The notes: generated by a model from the sequence alone, not told the origin. A stretch of DNA of 64,000 nt from Haloarcula marismortui ATCC 43049 (GCF_000011085.1 NC_006396.1:496001-560000), one strand, 5' to 3'; shown: positions 18,277 to 25,932, counted from the first letter of the stretch. Program-made: numbers and translations.

Positions 18277-18558
18277 ATGAGTCTTGTATTGAACGGGGCT
18301 CGTATCGCCGCCGCAGTCAACATCCTGTTGCTGGGCGTCCTCATCAGCATCTGGGTGCAGACGTACCGGGAAATCCGTGCCCCGCTGACGCTTGGCTCTA
18401 TCGTGTTCGCGTCGTTCCTGCTGGCCGAAAACGCCGTTGCCCTGTACTTCTACTTCACCGCACCGGCGATGCCCGCGATTGCCGTTCAGGTGATGATGGT
18501 GCTCCAGATGCTCGAAACGATTGGTATCGGCGTGCTGACGTACTTCACCTGGAAGTGA
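18277..18558 (+). CDS. Small membrane protein paired with wHTH gene
   Basis: A 93-residue protein with three hydrophobic segments (about 5-27, 37-60 and 66-90). It lies 60 bp after the wHTH gene on the same strand, and a wHTH plus three-helix membrane protein pair is recurrent in haloarchaea. No enzymatic motif is visible. It is the last chromosomal gene before the left provirus boundary. Confidence 0.7.
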   Translation: MSLVLNGARIAAAVNILLLGVLISIWVQTYREIRAPLTLGSIVFASFLLAENAVALYFYFTAPAMPAIAVQVMMVLQMLETIGIGVLTYFTWK

Positions 18559-18621
18559 CGCGTGGCAGCTTTCATTGATTGCCTGTTTGAACGACTCCGT
18601 CGCTCGTTTCGCTTCGTGAAA

Positions 18622-18637
18622 AGTGGGACCGCCGAGA
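18622..18637. repeat. attL, provirus attachment site
   Basis: AGTGGGACCGCCGAGA, identical to 37864-37879 inside the 3' end of tRNA-Pro. It lies 75 bp from the integrase stop codon. This is the direct repeat expected from tyrosine-recombinase integration into a tRNA gene. Confidence 0.9.
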
Positions 18638-18711
18638 ATGCCCACGTAGGAAAATTGGCGCACTGTACCGCACTGAACCGCTTAATAGCTCTTTTGGTGA
18701 TGGTGGATTCA

Positions 18712-19746
18712 TCATGAATCGGCCTCTAAGTCGAGTTCTAAGTTGTTGATGTAGGGGCGGCGGCGCTCCTCCAACCGCTGGCGCTTCGTTGCCTGGTCGT
18801 AGTGCTTTTCGATGACTTCGAGAGTGGCGTTCACCCGTTCTGAAACCACCTCGGCCGGTAAGCCACAGTCACGCTGCCAGGTGATGCTCCCCGTCCGAAT
18901 CCGGTGGGGAGAGAGCGACGACGGACACTTACTCGCGCTGTGAATGTGGAGATACGAACAAGTCTCTCGCTCCTTCCCGTGGGGACACGGGCCATGCAGG
19001 CACGGCTGAGTAGCGAGATACGTCCACACCCGTGCAGTGTTCTCACTCGCGCGGCCCTGAGTCGTGGTGAACAACGGCTTGCGGCCATGATCGTCGTGGC
19101 TACTCTCCCGGTGATGCTCAATGTAGTAATCCAGCACCTCACAGACTGCCTCCGGTAGCCCAACCGCCCGCTCACCATCGCTATCGTTCTTCAACGGCGT
19201 CCCTTCTCGATGGTGGAAAGTCACGAACCGCTCGCCGCTGTGGTAGTCCCGTAGATCAAGGCTACGGGCTGCACCTACCCGGCATCCCGTAAACCAGAGA
19301 AGTTCGAGCAGAGCGTGCTTTACTGTCCCGTAGTGTGTAGGATCTGACCGCATAGCTCGAAGCAGTTTCTTGGCTGCCTCCGGTTCCAGCATCTCGTCGT
19401 TGGACTCTTCTCCATCGGGTATCGTAGGGACGTGGACTTTTTCGGGTAAGTCCTCATCAACCACGTCGATGCGTGCCAGATACTCCAACCAGTTCTTGAG
19501 AGTCTGCATCTCGCCGTTCAACGTGGCCGGCGAGACATCCGAGCCGCGACGGAAGGTCTCGTACTCATCGAGCTTCCAGCCAGTCAGCTCGCGCATGGCG
19601 GTGATATCGCGCTCTTCTGCCCACTCGACAAAGTGCTTCAGCCGATACCGAAACGATTTGATAGAGGCGTCGGCCGCGTCCGTCTGGCGGTGGGCAAGAT
19701 AGCGATCTCTCGCCTCTCGCGGAGAGAGTGACGGCCTCTCAGTCAT
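18712..19746 (-). CDS. int: Provirus tyrosine integrase
   Basis: A 344-residue tyrosine recombinase. A SAM-like N-terminal domain (about 1-105) is followed by the catalytic domain with Arg in FTGCRVGAARSLDLRD near residue 157, HRIR in SLSPHRIRTGSIT near 285, and the Tyr nucleophile in EVIEKHYDQAT near 317. It ends 75 bp from attL, the usual place for a tRNA-integrating element. It overlaps the upstream 113-residue gene by 8 bp and closes a four-gene operon that begins with an RHH protein. A Cys/His insertion (CLHGPCPHGKERETC, about 249-263) may bind zinc. Confidence 0.93.
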   Translation of the reverse strand: MTERPSLSPREARDRYLAHRQTDAADASIKSFRYRLKHFVEWAEERDITAMRELTGWKLDEYETFRRGSDVSPATLNGEMQTLKNWLEYLARIDVVDEDLPEKVHVPTIPDGEESNDEMLEPEAAKKLLRAMRSDPTHYGTVKHALLELLWFTGCRVGAARSLDLRDYHSGERFVTFHHREGTPLKNDSDGERAVGLPEAVCEVLDYYIEHHRESSHDDHGRKPLFTTTQGRASENTARVWTYLATQPCLHGPCPHGKERETCSYLHIHSASKCPSSLSPHRIRTGSITWQRDCGLPAEVVSERVNATLEVIEKHYDQATKRQRLEERRRPYINNLELDLEADS

Positions 19747-20080
19747 CAGCGACCACGGCCTCGTCGGCCCCGTCGACGTCGGTGGTTCCGGAAGTCATCT
19801 CCCGTGCTCGCCGCCGCCAATCCTCGTCCTCGATGCGCTGGGGCTTCATCCCGCTGCTGCCGGCTTCGCCGTACCGCTCCTTCCGGATTCTCTGGACAGC
19901 GTTCACGCGGTGAGGGGGCAGTTTGAACGTCTGCCCGTCCCACTGCTTGAGCCACAGCCAGCCGTTTTCGCGGACCTTCGCCGAAACGACATACACGTTC
20001 CCAGACCCGTCCACGTCAACGACGGCAGGCTTGTCGGCGTTGGTAAGGTTCTCCGGGTCCGGGTTGTCGGCAAGGCTCAT
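19739..20080 (-). CDS. Provirus protein of unknown function, coupled to integrase
   Basis: A 113-residue acidic protein. The middle part reads as a small beta-rich domain (GSGNVYVVSAKVRENGWLWL, then LPPHRVNAVQ), and the end is a charged tail. The stop overlaps the integrase start and the ATG overlaps the stop of the preceding 28-codon gene (ATGA). No family was recognised. Position suggests an integration or excision accessory factor, which is only inference. Confidence 0.65.
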   Translation of the reverse strand: MSLADNPDPENLTNADKPAVVDVDGSGNVYVVSAKVRENGWLWLKQWDGQTFKLPPHRVNAVQRIRKERYGEAGSSGMKPQRIEDEDWRRRAREMTSGTTDVDGADEAVVADD

Positions 20081-20163
20081 GGGCCGTCCTCCGTGTCGCT
20101 GTCGCCACTCTCTTGGTCGCTCGAATCGTCATCAGAAACTGGGGCCTCAGAGCTACTGGACAT
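20077..20163 (-). CDS. 28-residue acidic Ser/Asp-rich peptide
   Basis: ATG at 20163 opens a frame coding a Ser/Asp/Glu-rich peptide. It ends with a TGA that overlaps the next gene's ATG, and it starts 3 bp after the RHH gene stop. The exact fit between two coupled genes supports it as a real small gene. Function unknown. Confidence 0.5.
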   Translation of the reverse strand: MSSSSEAPVSDDDSSDQESGDSDTEDGP

Positions 20164-20166
20164 AGT

Positions 20167-20373
20167 TTACGCGGCCCCCGTTTTCGACTCTTCAGTTCGT
20201 CGGTTTTCGTCTGTACACAGTTCGGTTTCTGGAACATCAAACGGAGAGTCGTGCGCCTGGCGAATGAGATGGCGAATATACTCGGCCCGACTCATTCCGT
20301 GTCGTTTCCTTTCCTCTTCGATGTCCGCGAGCATCGACGGCTCCATGCCCACGGTCACATTTGCATGTGGCAT
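20167..20373 (-). CDS. Ribbon-helix-helix regulator
   Basis: A 68-residue protein. An RHH pattern fills the first 45 residues: a VTVGMEPSML strand, then LADIEEERKRHGMSRAEYIRHLI helices. It heads the integrase operon and is transcribed away from the phiH1-repressor-like genes. Its start codon touches one arm of a 17-bp inverted repeat shared with the divergent repressor start, so it may take part in the lysogeny control. ATG at 20373 is preferred over TTG at 20385. Confidence 0.7.
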   Translation of the reverse strand: MPHANVTVGMEPSMLADIEEERKRHGMSRAEYIRHLIRQAHDSPFDVPETELCTDENRRTEESKTGAA

Positions 20374-20374
20374 T

Positions 20375-20391
20375 GCATGAATCAATCGTTG
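20375..20391. promoter_or_regulatory. Left operator arm of divergent switch region
   Basis: GCATGAATCAATCGTTG is the inverted copy of 20478-20494 with one mismatch in 17 bp. It abuts the ATG of the RHH/integrase operon. See the finding on the paired operators. Confidence 0.6.
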
Positions 20392-20477
20392 CCCTTGTCA
20401 GATATAGTTTACGGCAGCAATATTAGGGGCCAGTTGAATTAGATACAGACAATCCGCCCTATTATGGACTATGGCAT

Positions 20478-20494
20478 CAATGATTGATTCATGC
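20478..20494. promoter_or_regulatory. Right operator arm of divergent switch region
   Basis: CAATGATTGATTCATGC overlaps the ATG at 20491 of the first phiH1-repressor-like gene. Together with 20375-20391 it brackets the 86-bp divergent promoter region. Confidence 0.6.
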
Positions 20495-20808
20495 GCTATT
20501 CGGGCGGCTGGATGGTACTAGCTGATGACCGGATTCTCGAATATATCCGAGAAGAAGGATCTGGTCGTCCAACCGAAATGCAAGAGAGTGGATACGTCCG
20601 CTACTCTAAGCAGTATATCAGTACTCGATGTAAGAAGCTCTCAGATCATGGACTGCTTGATGACCTTGGGAATGGTGTCTACGTCATCACGGAACGTGGA
20701 GAACGATACTTAGACGGTGAAATTGATACCTCAGAGGACTCCCCCGACGAAGTTGAGTCGGTATTTGAGGGAGAGTCCAAATCCGGAGAAAATCACGAGC
20801 AGGTCTAA
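20491..20808 (+). CDS. PhiH1-repressor-like winged-helix protein (first copy)
   Basis: A 105-residue wHTH. MRYSGGWMVLADDRILEYIREEG is the usual start of this haloarchaeal family. YSKQYISTRCKKLSDHGLLDD is the recognition region, and VYVITERGERYLDGEID forms the wing. An acidic tail follows. It is divergent to the integrase operon and its start lies inside an operator arm, so it is the likely lysogeny repressor. The second, related wHTH gene starts 4 bp after its stop. Confidence 0.8.
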   Translation: MRYSGGWMVLADDRILEYIREEGSGRPTEMQESGYVRYSKQYISTRCKKLSDHGLLDDLGNGVYVITERGERYLDGEIDTSEDSPDEVESVFEGESKSGENHEQV

Positions 20809-20811
20809 AAC

Positions 20812-21102
20812 ATGAGCAGGCGAAAGTCGGCATTCTGGATGAAGCAGTTGGACGAACGGATTCTTGAACATCTTGACCGCGAGGGCTGGGCTACCCCATC
20901 AATTATGGCCAAAACAAAGGGTTTCAGCGCCTCAGAGGGACATATTCGGGAGCGGTGTCTGATGCTACAGTACACCGGTTTCGTCGCGCCCATCACAAGC
21001 GATATGTACGAACTAACGACTGATGGGATACAGTATCTTAGAGGGCAGATCGACGCAAGGCATCGGCCAAAACCGACCGTGGAGCGGGTATTAAACGGAT
21101 AA
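20812..21102 (+). CDS. PhiH1-repressor-like winged-helix protein (second copy)
   Basis: A 96-residue wHTH, related to the preceding gene: FWMKQLDERILEHLDREGWATPS, GHIRERCLMLQYTGFV, then MYELTTDGIQYLRGQID. It has a basic tail. It lies in an operon with the first copy (4-bp gap) and a multi-span membrane protein 13 bp downstream. It may bind the same or a second operator. Confidence 0.75.
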   Translation: MSRRKSAFWMKQLDERILEHLDREGWATPSIMAKTKGFSASEGHIRERCLMLQYTGFVAPITSDMYELTTDGIQYLRGQIDARHRPKPTVERVLNG

Positions 21103-21115
21103 CTCGTTTTGACCA

Positions 21116-22087
21116 ATGACCGAAGATAACGAGGAACTCAGTCAGTTAGCGGGTATTGAAAGGGGAATTGATGATCACGATGAGTTCCAAACACTTCTAA
21201 ACCATAAAATTCAGATATTTGAATCGCTGGCGAACGACTCTCTAAAGATATTAAGTATACAGCTGTTCATAGTGCCAATCTCTTTAAGTATTATCTCTTT
21301 AATTGAGCAGGGTAACTTACCTTTTGTCGGCACCTCATCCGCATTATCGAAAGAGAATATTGCTCCACCGGAACTTAGTGGATTGATTATAGCTTTCTCG
21401 TTTGCCATAGTTGCGATAATTTCTGTTATTTCCTCGTACCACTACTGCAGATGGAGAGCTAATACGTTGCCAGCGTTATTACTCTACAGAAAGGGGCTTG
21501 CAAAAAAACCGGCTCCAAAATTGACTCGTTTAGTTACATACCTGAGCAGTGAGGAAACGGCTAAAGAATTAGAATCCGTCCCAGAGGAACAGACTGCACA
21601 GGAGCAACTCTTATACGGCTATCCCGGAATGGGTTCAATTGAAGCATTCGTTAGGGGCGTTCTTTCCCTATCACTCTTAGTATCATTTGGCTCGCTAGCC
21701 TACCTGCTGAGGGATATCTTGGATGCTGACTTCCCAGTATGGCTGCGAATATCTCTACTTGCTATAATAATCCTATCACTAACTCCCTATATGTACGCAG
21801 CTGGACACATATATGCTGTCTTGGAGGGGAGTGCAGGATTCATTTTTAGATTTATCAACCTTCTTCGTGAATTATTATACCGTCTGTTTCGGAGACAGGC
21901 TACGACGGTCTTCGCTTGGACACTTGATAATCCAATGAAATCGCTATCCGGGTCAACTGGTCTGTATCTATTCGGTATGGCATTATTCATGAGCGATATT
22001 TGGACGGAAAGCGCATTATTGGTCGCATTCTCATTATTTATTGGTATCTACGGAATCATACCATTGTCAATTAATCTAATAAAGTAA
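21116..22087 (+). CDS. Multi-span membrane protein expressed with the repressors
   Basis: A 323-residue protein with about six hydrophobic segments (roughly 43-62, 88-110, 178-198, 208-232, 280-297 and 300-322) and two charged cytoplasmic-type loops. GC content is clearly lower than in the viral operon. It lies directly downstream of two repressor-like genes, so it would be made in the lysogen. That fits a superinfection-exclusion or membrane-guard role, but no known family was recognised and this is inference. Confidence 0.6.
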   Translation: MTEDNEELSQLAGIERGIDDHDEFQTLLNHKIQIFESLANDSLKILSIQLFIVPISLSIISLIEQGNLPFVGTSSALSKENIAPPELSGLIIAFSFAIVAIISVISSYHYCRWRANTLPALLLYRKGLAKKPAPKLTRLVTYLSSEETAKELESVPEEQTAQEQLLYGYPGMGSIEAFVRGVLSLSLLVSFGSLAYLLRDILDADFPVWLRISLLAIIILSLTPYMYAAGHIYAVLEGSAGFIFRFINLLRELLYRLFRRQATTVFAWTLDNPMKSLSGSTGLYLFGMALFMSDIWTESALLVAFSLFIGIYGIIPLSINLIK

Positions 22088-22121
22088 AAATAAGATATTG
22101 TGTGCTCCCAACCAGTAGAGT

Positions 22122-22313
22122 TTATCTACAGGTACTTCGAGCTTCTGTAATCCCCATTGTACCGGGATGAACCACCTCTGTGCCCTCGTCGCCGCCCCCG
22201 AGAAAGTCGACCTTCCCGCGCTCTCGCAGTTGCGCCTCGGGCGTATGCGTCCCGCGGTAGTGGTCGAGGAACGTCTGTAGACCGTCCCAGCCGCTCCAGT
22301 CACAGACTATCAT
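22122..22313 (-). pseudogene. 3' fragment of a tyrosine recombinase gene
   Basis: About 60 residues that match the C-terminal end of the integrase at 23012-23668. It keeps the Tyr in FLDHYRGTH, the block LRERGKVDFLGGGDEG and EVVHPGTM. Nucleotide identity is high around 22170-22225 versus 23050-23115. The rest of the gene, including the Arg and HxxR parts, is missing. It lies on the far side of vapBC from the complete copy. Confidence 0.8.
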
Positions 22314-22342
22314 AACGTCCAGTAAATGAAGCCTCAGCAAGA

Positions 22343-22744
22343 TTAGGCGGTATGCACAACATCCACGTCGGTAAGTTCCAGAAGGGGCTCCTTGTCGAAA
22401 TCATTCTTGTTGTGGGTAATGAAGGTGCCACCCTCAGTGTGTGCGGTAGCCAGATTCAGGAGGTCCGCGGAGTCAAGAGTCACGCCTTGGGACTGTAGTT
22501 TCTCATCGAGATAGGCGGCTTCGAGTGCGGTGTCCGACGTGAACGGGAGTATCCGGTCAAGACTTGACCGGAGATGCTGTTGCTCTTGAAGCATATCGCT
22601 CCGACTGTCGTAGCGCTGAAACGACTCCCACGCGACGTGAGAGGGGATTGTCCATTCGTCGGTACGGTACTGCTTCAAATGCTCAACCACCGCTGCCTCG
22701 GAATTTCGAAGCTTAACCAGAATATCTCTGTCGAGAACAATCAT
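22343..22744 (-). CDS. vapC: VapC-type PIN-domain toxin
   Basis: A 133-residue PIN nuclease, a probable tRNA or rRNA endonuclease. Acidic residues sit at the expected places: Asp in MIVLDRDILVKL, Glu in SHVAWESFQRY, Asp in LDSADLLNLATA, and Asp in THNKNDFDKE. It starts directly after the vapB stop (TAGATG), forming a type II toxin-antitoxin operon. The module is flanked by homologous integrase 3' ends. Confidence 0.85.
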   Translation of the reverse strand: MIVLDRDILVKLRNSEAAVVEHLKQYRTDEWTIPSHVAWESFQRYDSRSDMLQEQQHLRSSLDRILPFTSDTALEAAYLDEKLQSQGVTLDSADLLNLATAHTEGGTFITHNKNDFDKEPLLELTDVDVVHTA

Positions 22745-22960
22745 CTACCGGCGGTCCTCCAGCGATTCATTCAGCCGTTCGCGGGCTTCGTCCATTTGCT
22801 CGATCTCTTTCTCGTCGACAGAGGGAATTGACTCGGCTATTGCTTCTACGTCTTTCTCGCTTCGACTGAGTCGGTCCAGAAGGTCGTTGAAGCTTTCGTC
22901 GTCTCGCTTCAGGTCACGCAGTCGTTCTTTCACTTCGTCGGTGACTCGGATAGTGCTCAT
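22745..22960 (-). CDS. vapB: VapB-type antitoxin
   Basis: A 71-residue protein beginning MSTIRVTDEVKERLRDLKRD, an RHH-type DNA-binding start. An acidic, helical C-terminal part would wrap the toxin. The stop abuts the VapC start. An imperfect palindrome just upstream (22963-22977) is a candidate site for autoregulation. Confidence 0.83.
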   Translation of the reverse strand: MSTIRVTDEVKERLRDLKRDDESFNDLLDRLSRSEKDVEAIAESIPSVDEKEIEQMDEARERLNESLEDRR

Positions 22961-22962
22961 AT

Positions 22963-22977
22963 GTATACGTTGTGTAC
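22963..22977. promoter_or_regulatory. Imperfect palindrome upstream of vapB
   Basis: GTATACGTTGTGTAC gives two 6-bp arms with one mismatch around a 3-bp centre, 3 bp from the vapB start codon. Toxin-antitoxin operons are usually self-repressed from such sites. Low confidence because the repeat is short. Confidence 0.3.
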
Positions 22978-23011
22978 AAGAGGTTGGTATCTGTTTCGGT
23001 GACTGAGAGAA

Positions 23012-23668
23012 TTAGTCCGCTGTATGGTGAGAGGCCGGCGGCATCGTACCTGGATGTACCACCTCCGCGCTCTCGTCGCCGCCCTCGAGGAAGTCGACCT
23101 TCCCGCGCTCTCGTCGAATCGCCTCCGGGCTGAACTCACCGAGGTAGTGCTTCCTGAACGTGTCCCAGTCCTCCCAACCTCCGAAGGACATCACGACCGA
23201 CGGGATCACACCCTGTTCCAGTAGGTACGTGCCCCAAGTCCGGCGGAGATCGTGAACGTCGAGGTACTGCCAACCCCTGTCGCCGGTTTCTTCCTCCAGT
23301 TCGTCAGCTGCACGCCGGACCCAGCGGTACACAGTTGACCCAGCCACGTCCAGCAGCGGCTCGTCGTCGTCCTGCTGGTACGCCAGCGTCTCCGCGATGG
23401 TAACGACTTCCTGCGGGACTGGCGGCTCTCGGTACTTGTCCCGCTTCGCGTAGCTCTCCCAGACTCGGATGTGATCGCCAGTCGGTCCGTCGACGAGGTC
23501 TTGCGGACATACCTCGATGATTTCCGAGCGCCGGAGTCCGACCCGACCGGCGAGCAGGAAGGCAAGCCGCTGGTGTGGTGTCTCAGCCTGCTCGATGAAT
23601 CTCGTTAGTTCGTCGTCCGACAGCCACACCCGTTTCCCGTCGTCGTTGTCGTAGTCCTTCAGCCTCAT
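23012..23668 (-). CDS. Tyrosine recombinase, short haloarchaeal type
   Basis: A 218-residue, catalytic-domain-only integrase beginning MRLKDYDNDDGKRVWLSDDEL. Arg lies in LAGRVGLRRSEI, HDLRR in YLDVHDLRRTWGTYL, and Tyr in FRKHYLGEFSPEA. The frame is open upstream to 23857, but that part is non-coding in character and would run into the divergent HEPN-like gene. It is unrelated in detail to the provirus integrase at 18712. Its 3' end is duplicated beyond vapBC. It may belong to an element that inserted into the provirus. Confidence 0.82.
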   Translation of the reverse strand: MRLKDYDNDDGKRVWLSDDELTRFIEQAETPHQRLAFLLAGRVGLRRSEIIEVCPQDLVDGPTGDHIRVWESYAKRDKYREPPVPQEVVTIAETLAYQQDDDEPLLDVAGSTVYRWVRRAADELEEETGDRGWQYLDVHDLRRTWGTYLLEQGVIPSVVMSFGGWEDWDTFRKHYLGEFSPEAIRRERGKVDFLEGGDESAEVVHPGTMPPASHHTAD

Positions 23669-23847
23669 GCACTCGTTCCCCAGTTCTATTGCAAAACATC
23701 TAGTTTTTTCGGTCAACTCGGGGGGTAACAGGGCCCAGATTTGGCCAGATTGCACCAGAATGCCGGGTTCTCGGGCGTTGTCGATACTGAACTGAAGCCA
23801 AGTAACCACCGGAATAGATTTTAATTCAGACAATCTTAATTCAAAAT

Positions 23848-24351
23848 ATGGATCCATATTGTGAGTCCGCAGAGAACTTAGATAGATTGCGATTGAAAAT
23901 CGGGCATCTTGAAGAAGAGTGGCAGGAAATTTACGAAAATTGGGATGACCGGGAGAACATACGGTCTGTGGAGGAAGATATTATACCGCTCATTATTTCC
24001 ACCCACGCAGCTATTGAAGACCTCACAGCACACCTAATTCTTGCTTTCGTTGTCAAAGATTCCTTCTCTGAACGCGCCTTCGAGTATTTTTATTCTGGAA
24101 TGAGCCAGTCGCATAGGGAGAGGTTGCTAGTCAATTGCGAAATACTTTCAAATCAGACACAGGGTCGAATTAGCAATTTCAAGGGTCTGAGGAACGATGT
24201 CGCACATGGCACGTTTATGCAGATTGGTTGGCATCGAGATGATGTTCCAAAGAAGATGAATGACGCATTTGAGGTTCTAAACAAATTTGAGAGGGCATTC
24301 ACTGACCGTGAATTCATAGAAGAAATATACCAAGGAAATAATAAGATATGA
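23848..24351 (+). CDS. HEPN-like protein, candidate RNase
   Basis: A 167-residue, all-helical, low-GC gene product. IISTHAAIEDLTAHLILAF near residue 50 resembles the first HEPN helix. FKGLRNDVAHGTF near 115 has the HEPN RX4H active-site pattern (Arg, four residues, His). HEPN proteins are common RNases in toxin-antitoxin and abortive-infection systems. No MNT partner is adjacent, since the neighbours are a divergent integrase and a convergent unknown gene. The family call is by motif only. Confidence 0.6.
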   Translation: MDPYCESAENLDRLRLKIGHLEEEWQEIYENWDDRENIRSVEEDIIPLIISTHAAIEDLTAHLILAFVVKDSFSERAFEYFYSGMSQSHRERLLVNCEILSNQTQGRISNFKGLRNDVAHGTFMQIGWHRDDVPKKMNDAFEVLNKFERAFTDREFIEEIYQGNNKI

Positions 24352-24434
24352 ATCTGGGTGTGGCAATGCATCTGCGGATTTGAACGGTAATGGAGGATTC
24401 TGGTGCGACGGCTTATAGAGTTGCAGTAGCCAGT

Positions 24435-25274
24435 TTATGATGTGATATCAGGTAGTGAATGGGGATGTATCCGGACATAGAGGTTATCTCCGTCGCTCCA
24501 TTGATCGTAGTCAATACCAATATACTCTTCTTCTAGGTTTGTCAGAGCCCCATCAATGATTTCTTCACATTGATCACCAATGCCCCTCATATCTAACCAT
24601 TCGTTTACCGGCTCTTTACGCTGGTATAGCGCAAGCCTCTGGATGGTTTCCTGTGTAACATCGTGAATAGTGTCATCATTCTCAACAAAGATACACAGTA
24701 ATTTTTTGCCAACTAATTCCTCAAGACGTTCTTGAAATTTATATCGGTCGTACTGGTCATTGAGTTCCATTCCGACATAAATGTCTCTCACACCGCCATC
24801 TGGATCAAAATAACCAGCCGTAACTAGTGACGATAGATAGAATGCATCAGTTCCGTATTTTTTTGCAATATCCTTTTTTCTCTCATGAATCTCGTCTCTA
24901 TCTATATCCTTCTGGTTAATGAGAGCCCTCAAATATAAAGACGCATCTACGATAGAGAGGTAATTTTCGGACAAAATCCCATCAAAATAGTCTATGATCT
25001 CATCAGCAGACTCATCATACCCTTGTTCGATCGCGTTGGCGTCTGACTCCTCTTTTTCATCAAGGACCCGTCCTTGAATCTCGAATTGCTCAGGAGGGAC
25101 ATTGAGCAATTCTCTCCGCTCTTTTTCTGATAATTCGCTAATGTTTATTTTTAACGAGTCGCCTTCTTTTTGAAGCTTGTCTCGGCTTTCATAATTAATT
25201 AGACTAACATTACGGATATCAATGTTGGGTCGAAAATTGATATCTAAGATTTTTTCTAAAGCCTCAAGAACCAT
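24435..25274 (-). CDS. Unknown 279-residue protein, second gene of cargo pair
   Basis: A low-GC, acidic protein without membrane segments. Residues 1-110 are strand/helix-rich with ELSEKERRELLNVPPEQF. Residues 100-165 (YFDGILSENYLSIVDASLYL, then HERKKDIAKKYG and LSSLVTAGYF) look helical. The C-terminal part has a KFQERLEELVGKKLLCIFVE segment. It starts immediately after the stop of the 79-residue gene upstream, so the two are coupled. No family was recognised. Location in viral cargo suggests defence or toxin-antitoxin, not proven. Confidence 0.6.
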   Translation of the reverse strand: MVLEALEKILDINFRPNIDIRNVSLINYESRDKLQKEGDSLKINISELSEKERRELLNVPPEQFEIQGRVLDEKEESDANAIEQGYDESADEIIDYFDGILSENYLSIVDASLYLRALINQKDIDRDEIHERKKDIAKKYGTDAFYLSSLVTAGYFDPDGGVRDIYVGMELNDQYDRYKFQERLEELVGKKLLCIFVENDDTIHDVTQETIQRLALYQRKEPVNEWLDMRGIGDQCEEIIDGALTNLEEEYIGIDYDQWSDGDNLYVRIHPHSLPDITS

Positions 25275-25275
25275 A

Positions 25276-25515
25276 TTAGTCCTGACGACGACGCTTCACG
25301 TGTTCTACCAGTGTAGTGAAATCATCGTCAAGGAATAGCTGGGATCCCTTTTCAACCCCAGCAAAATCATCAATATGAATCTCGTTTCCTTCTGGAGTTG
25401 TTTCGCGCTCATTGCGCTGAGGGTCAACTATGTATCCCTCACCATCGGTTGTTTTTCCGAATGATTCGATGATGAATTCAGCCGCACTTTCATCGAAAGT
25501 TAATGTAGTGGACAT
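25276..25515 (-). CDS. Unknown 79-residue protein, first gene of cargo pair
   Basis: A small acidic protein beginning MSTTLTFDESAAEFIIESFG, with GEGYIVDP and GNEIHIDDFAGVEKGSQLFL in the middle and a basic KRRRQD end. It lies directly upstream of the 279-residue gene. The frame is open to 25806 but that stretch is unlike coding sequence. ATG at 25515 is chosen. A small protein coupled to a larger one resembles antitoxin-toxin order; the families are unknown. Confidence 0.6.
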   Translation of the reverse strand: MSTTLTFDESAAEFIIESFGKTTDGEGYIVDPQRNERETTPEGNEIHIDDFAGVEKGSQLFLDDDFTTLVEHVKRRRQD

Positions 25516-25806
25516 GATTGATCGGTCGGACGTACTATTGTTCTCGTAACACTCTAGCTTACACGCGGTTGTTATATCTGCCCATTCTCTGTCGGCAGCG
25601 TGGTACTGTATATCGTACTCTACGAGGTGTGAAGAATAAAAAAGTATGGCCAGTTTACAACATTTGAAAACACTTGAGATAGTTTGTCCGGTAAACAATG
25701 TTCGCGGTTTTAGAGAGTTACTCCTAGCTGTAGGATTGACAATATAGGTCATAAGTGGAGAATCACTATGCAAAAGATGTCCCATTTTCCCCACAGAACC
25801 GGACAC
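25516..25806. other. AT-richer spacer between viral operon end and cargo
   Basis: 290 bp that separate the last gene of the viral operon from the 79-residue gene. Composition is low in GC, and no credible gene was found. It probably holds the promoter of the cargo pair and the end of the long viral transcript. Confidence 0.4.
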
Positions 25807-25932
25807 CTACCGCGGCGGTTCGACAGCAGCCGACGGATCCGCTCGTAGTACCTCGTCGGTCCCGTCGACCGTCACGAGTAGCCGCCCGTCGACCTTCTCG
25901 AACCGGAGCGGTGGCGCGTCGTCAGACGGCAT
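25807..25932 (-). CDS. 41-residue protein at the end of the viral operon
   Basis: ATG at 25932 overlaps the 3' end of the 143-residue membrane protein gene by 11 bp. The product is short and polar with an RFEKVDGRLLVTVDGTDEV core that reads as a beta hairpin. Codon use matches the viral operon. Function unknown. Confidence 0.5.
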   Translation of the reverse strand: MPSDDAPPLRFEKVDGRLLVTVDGTDEVLRADPSAAVEPPR

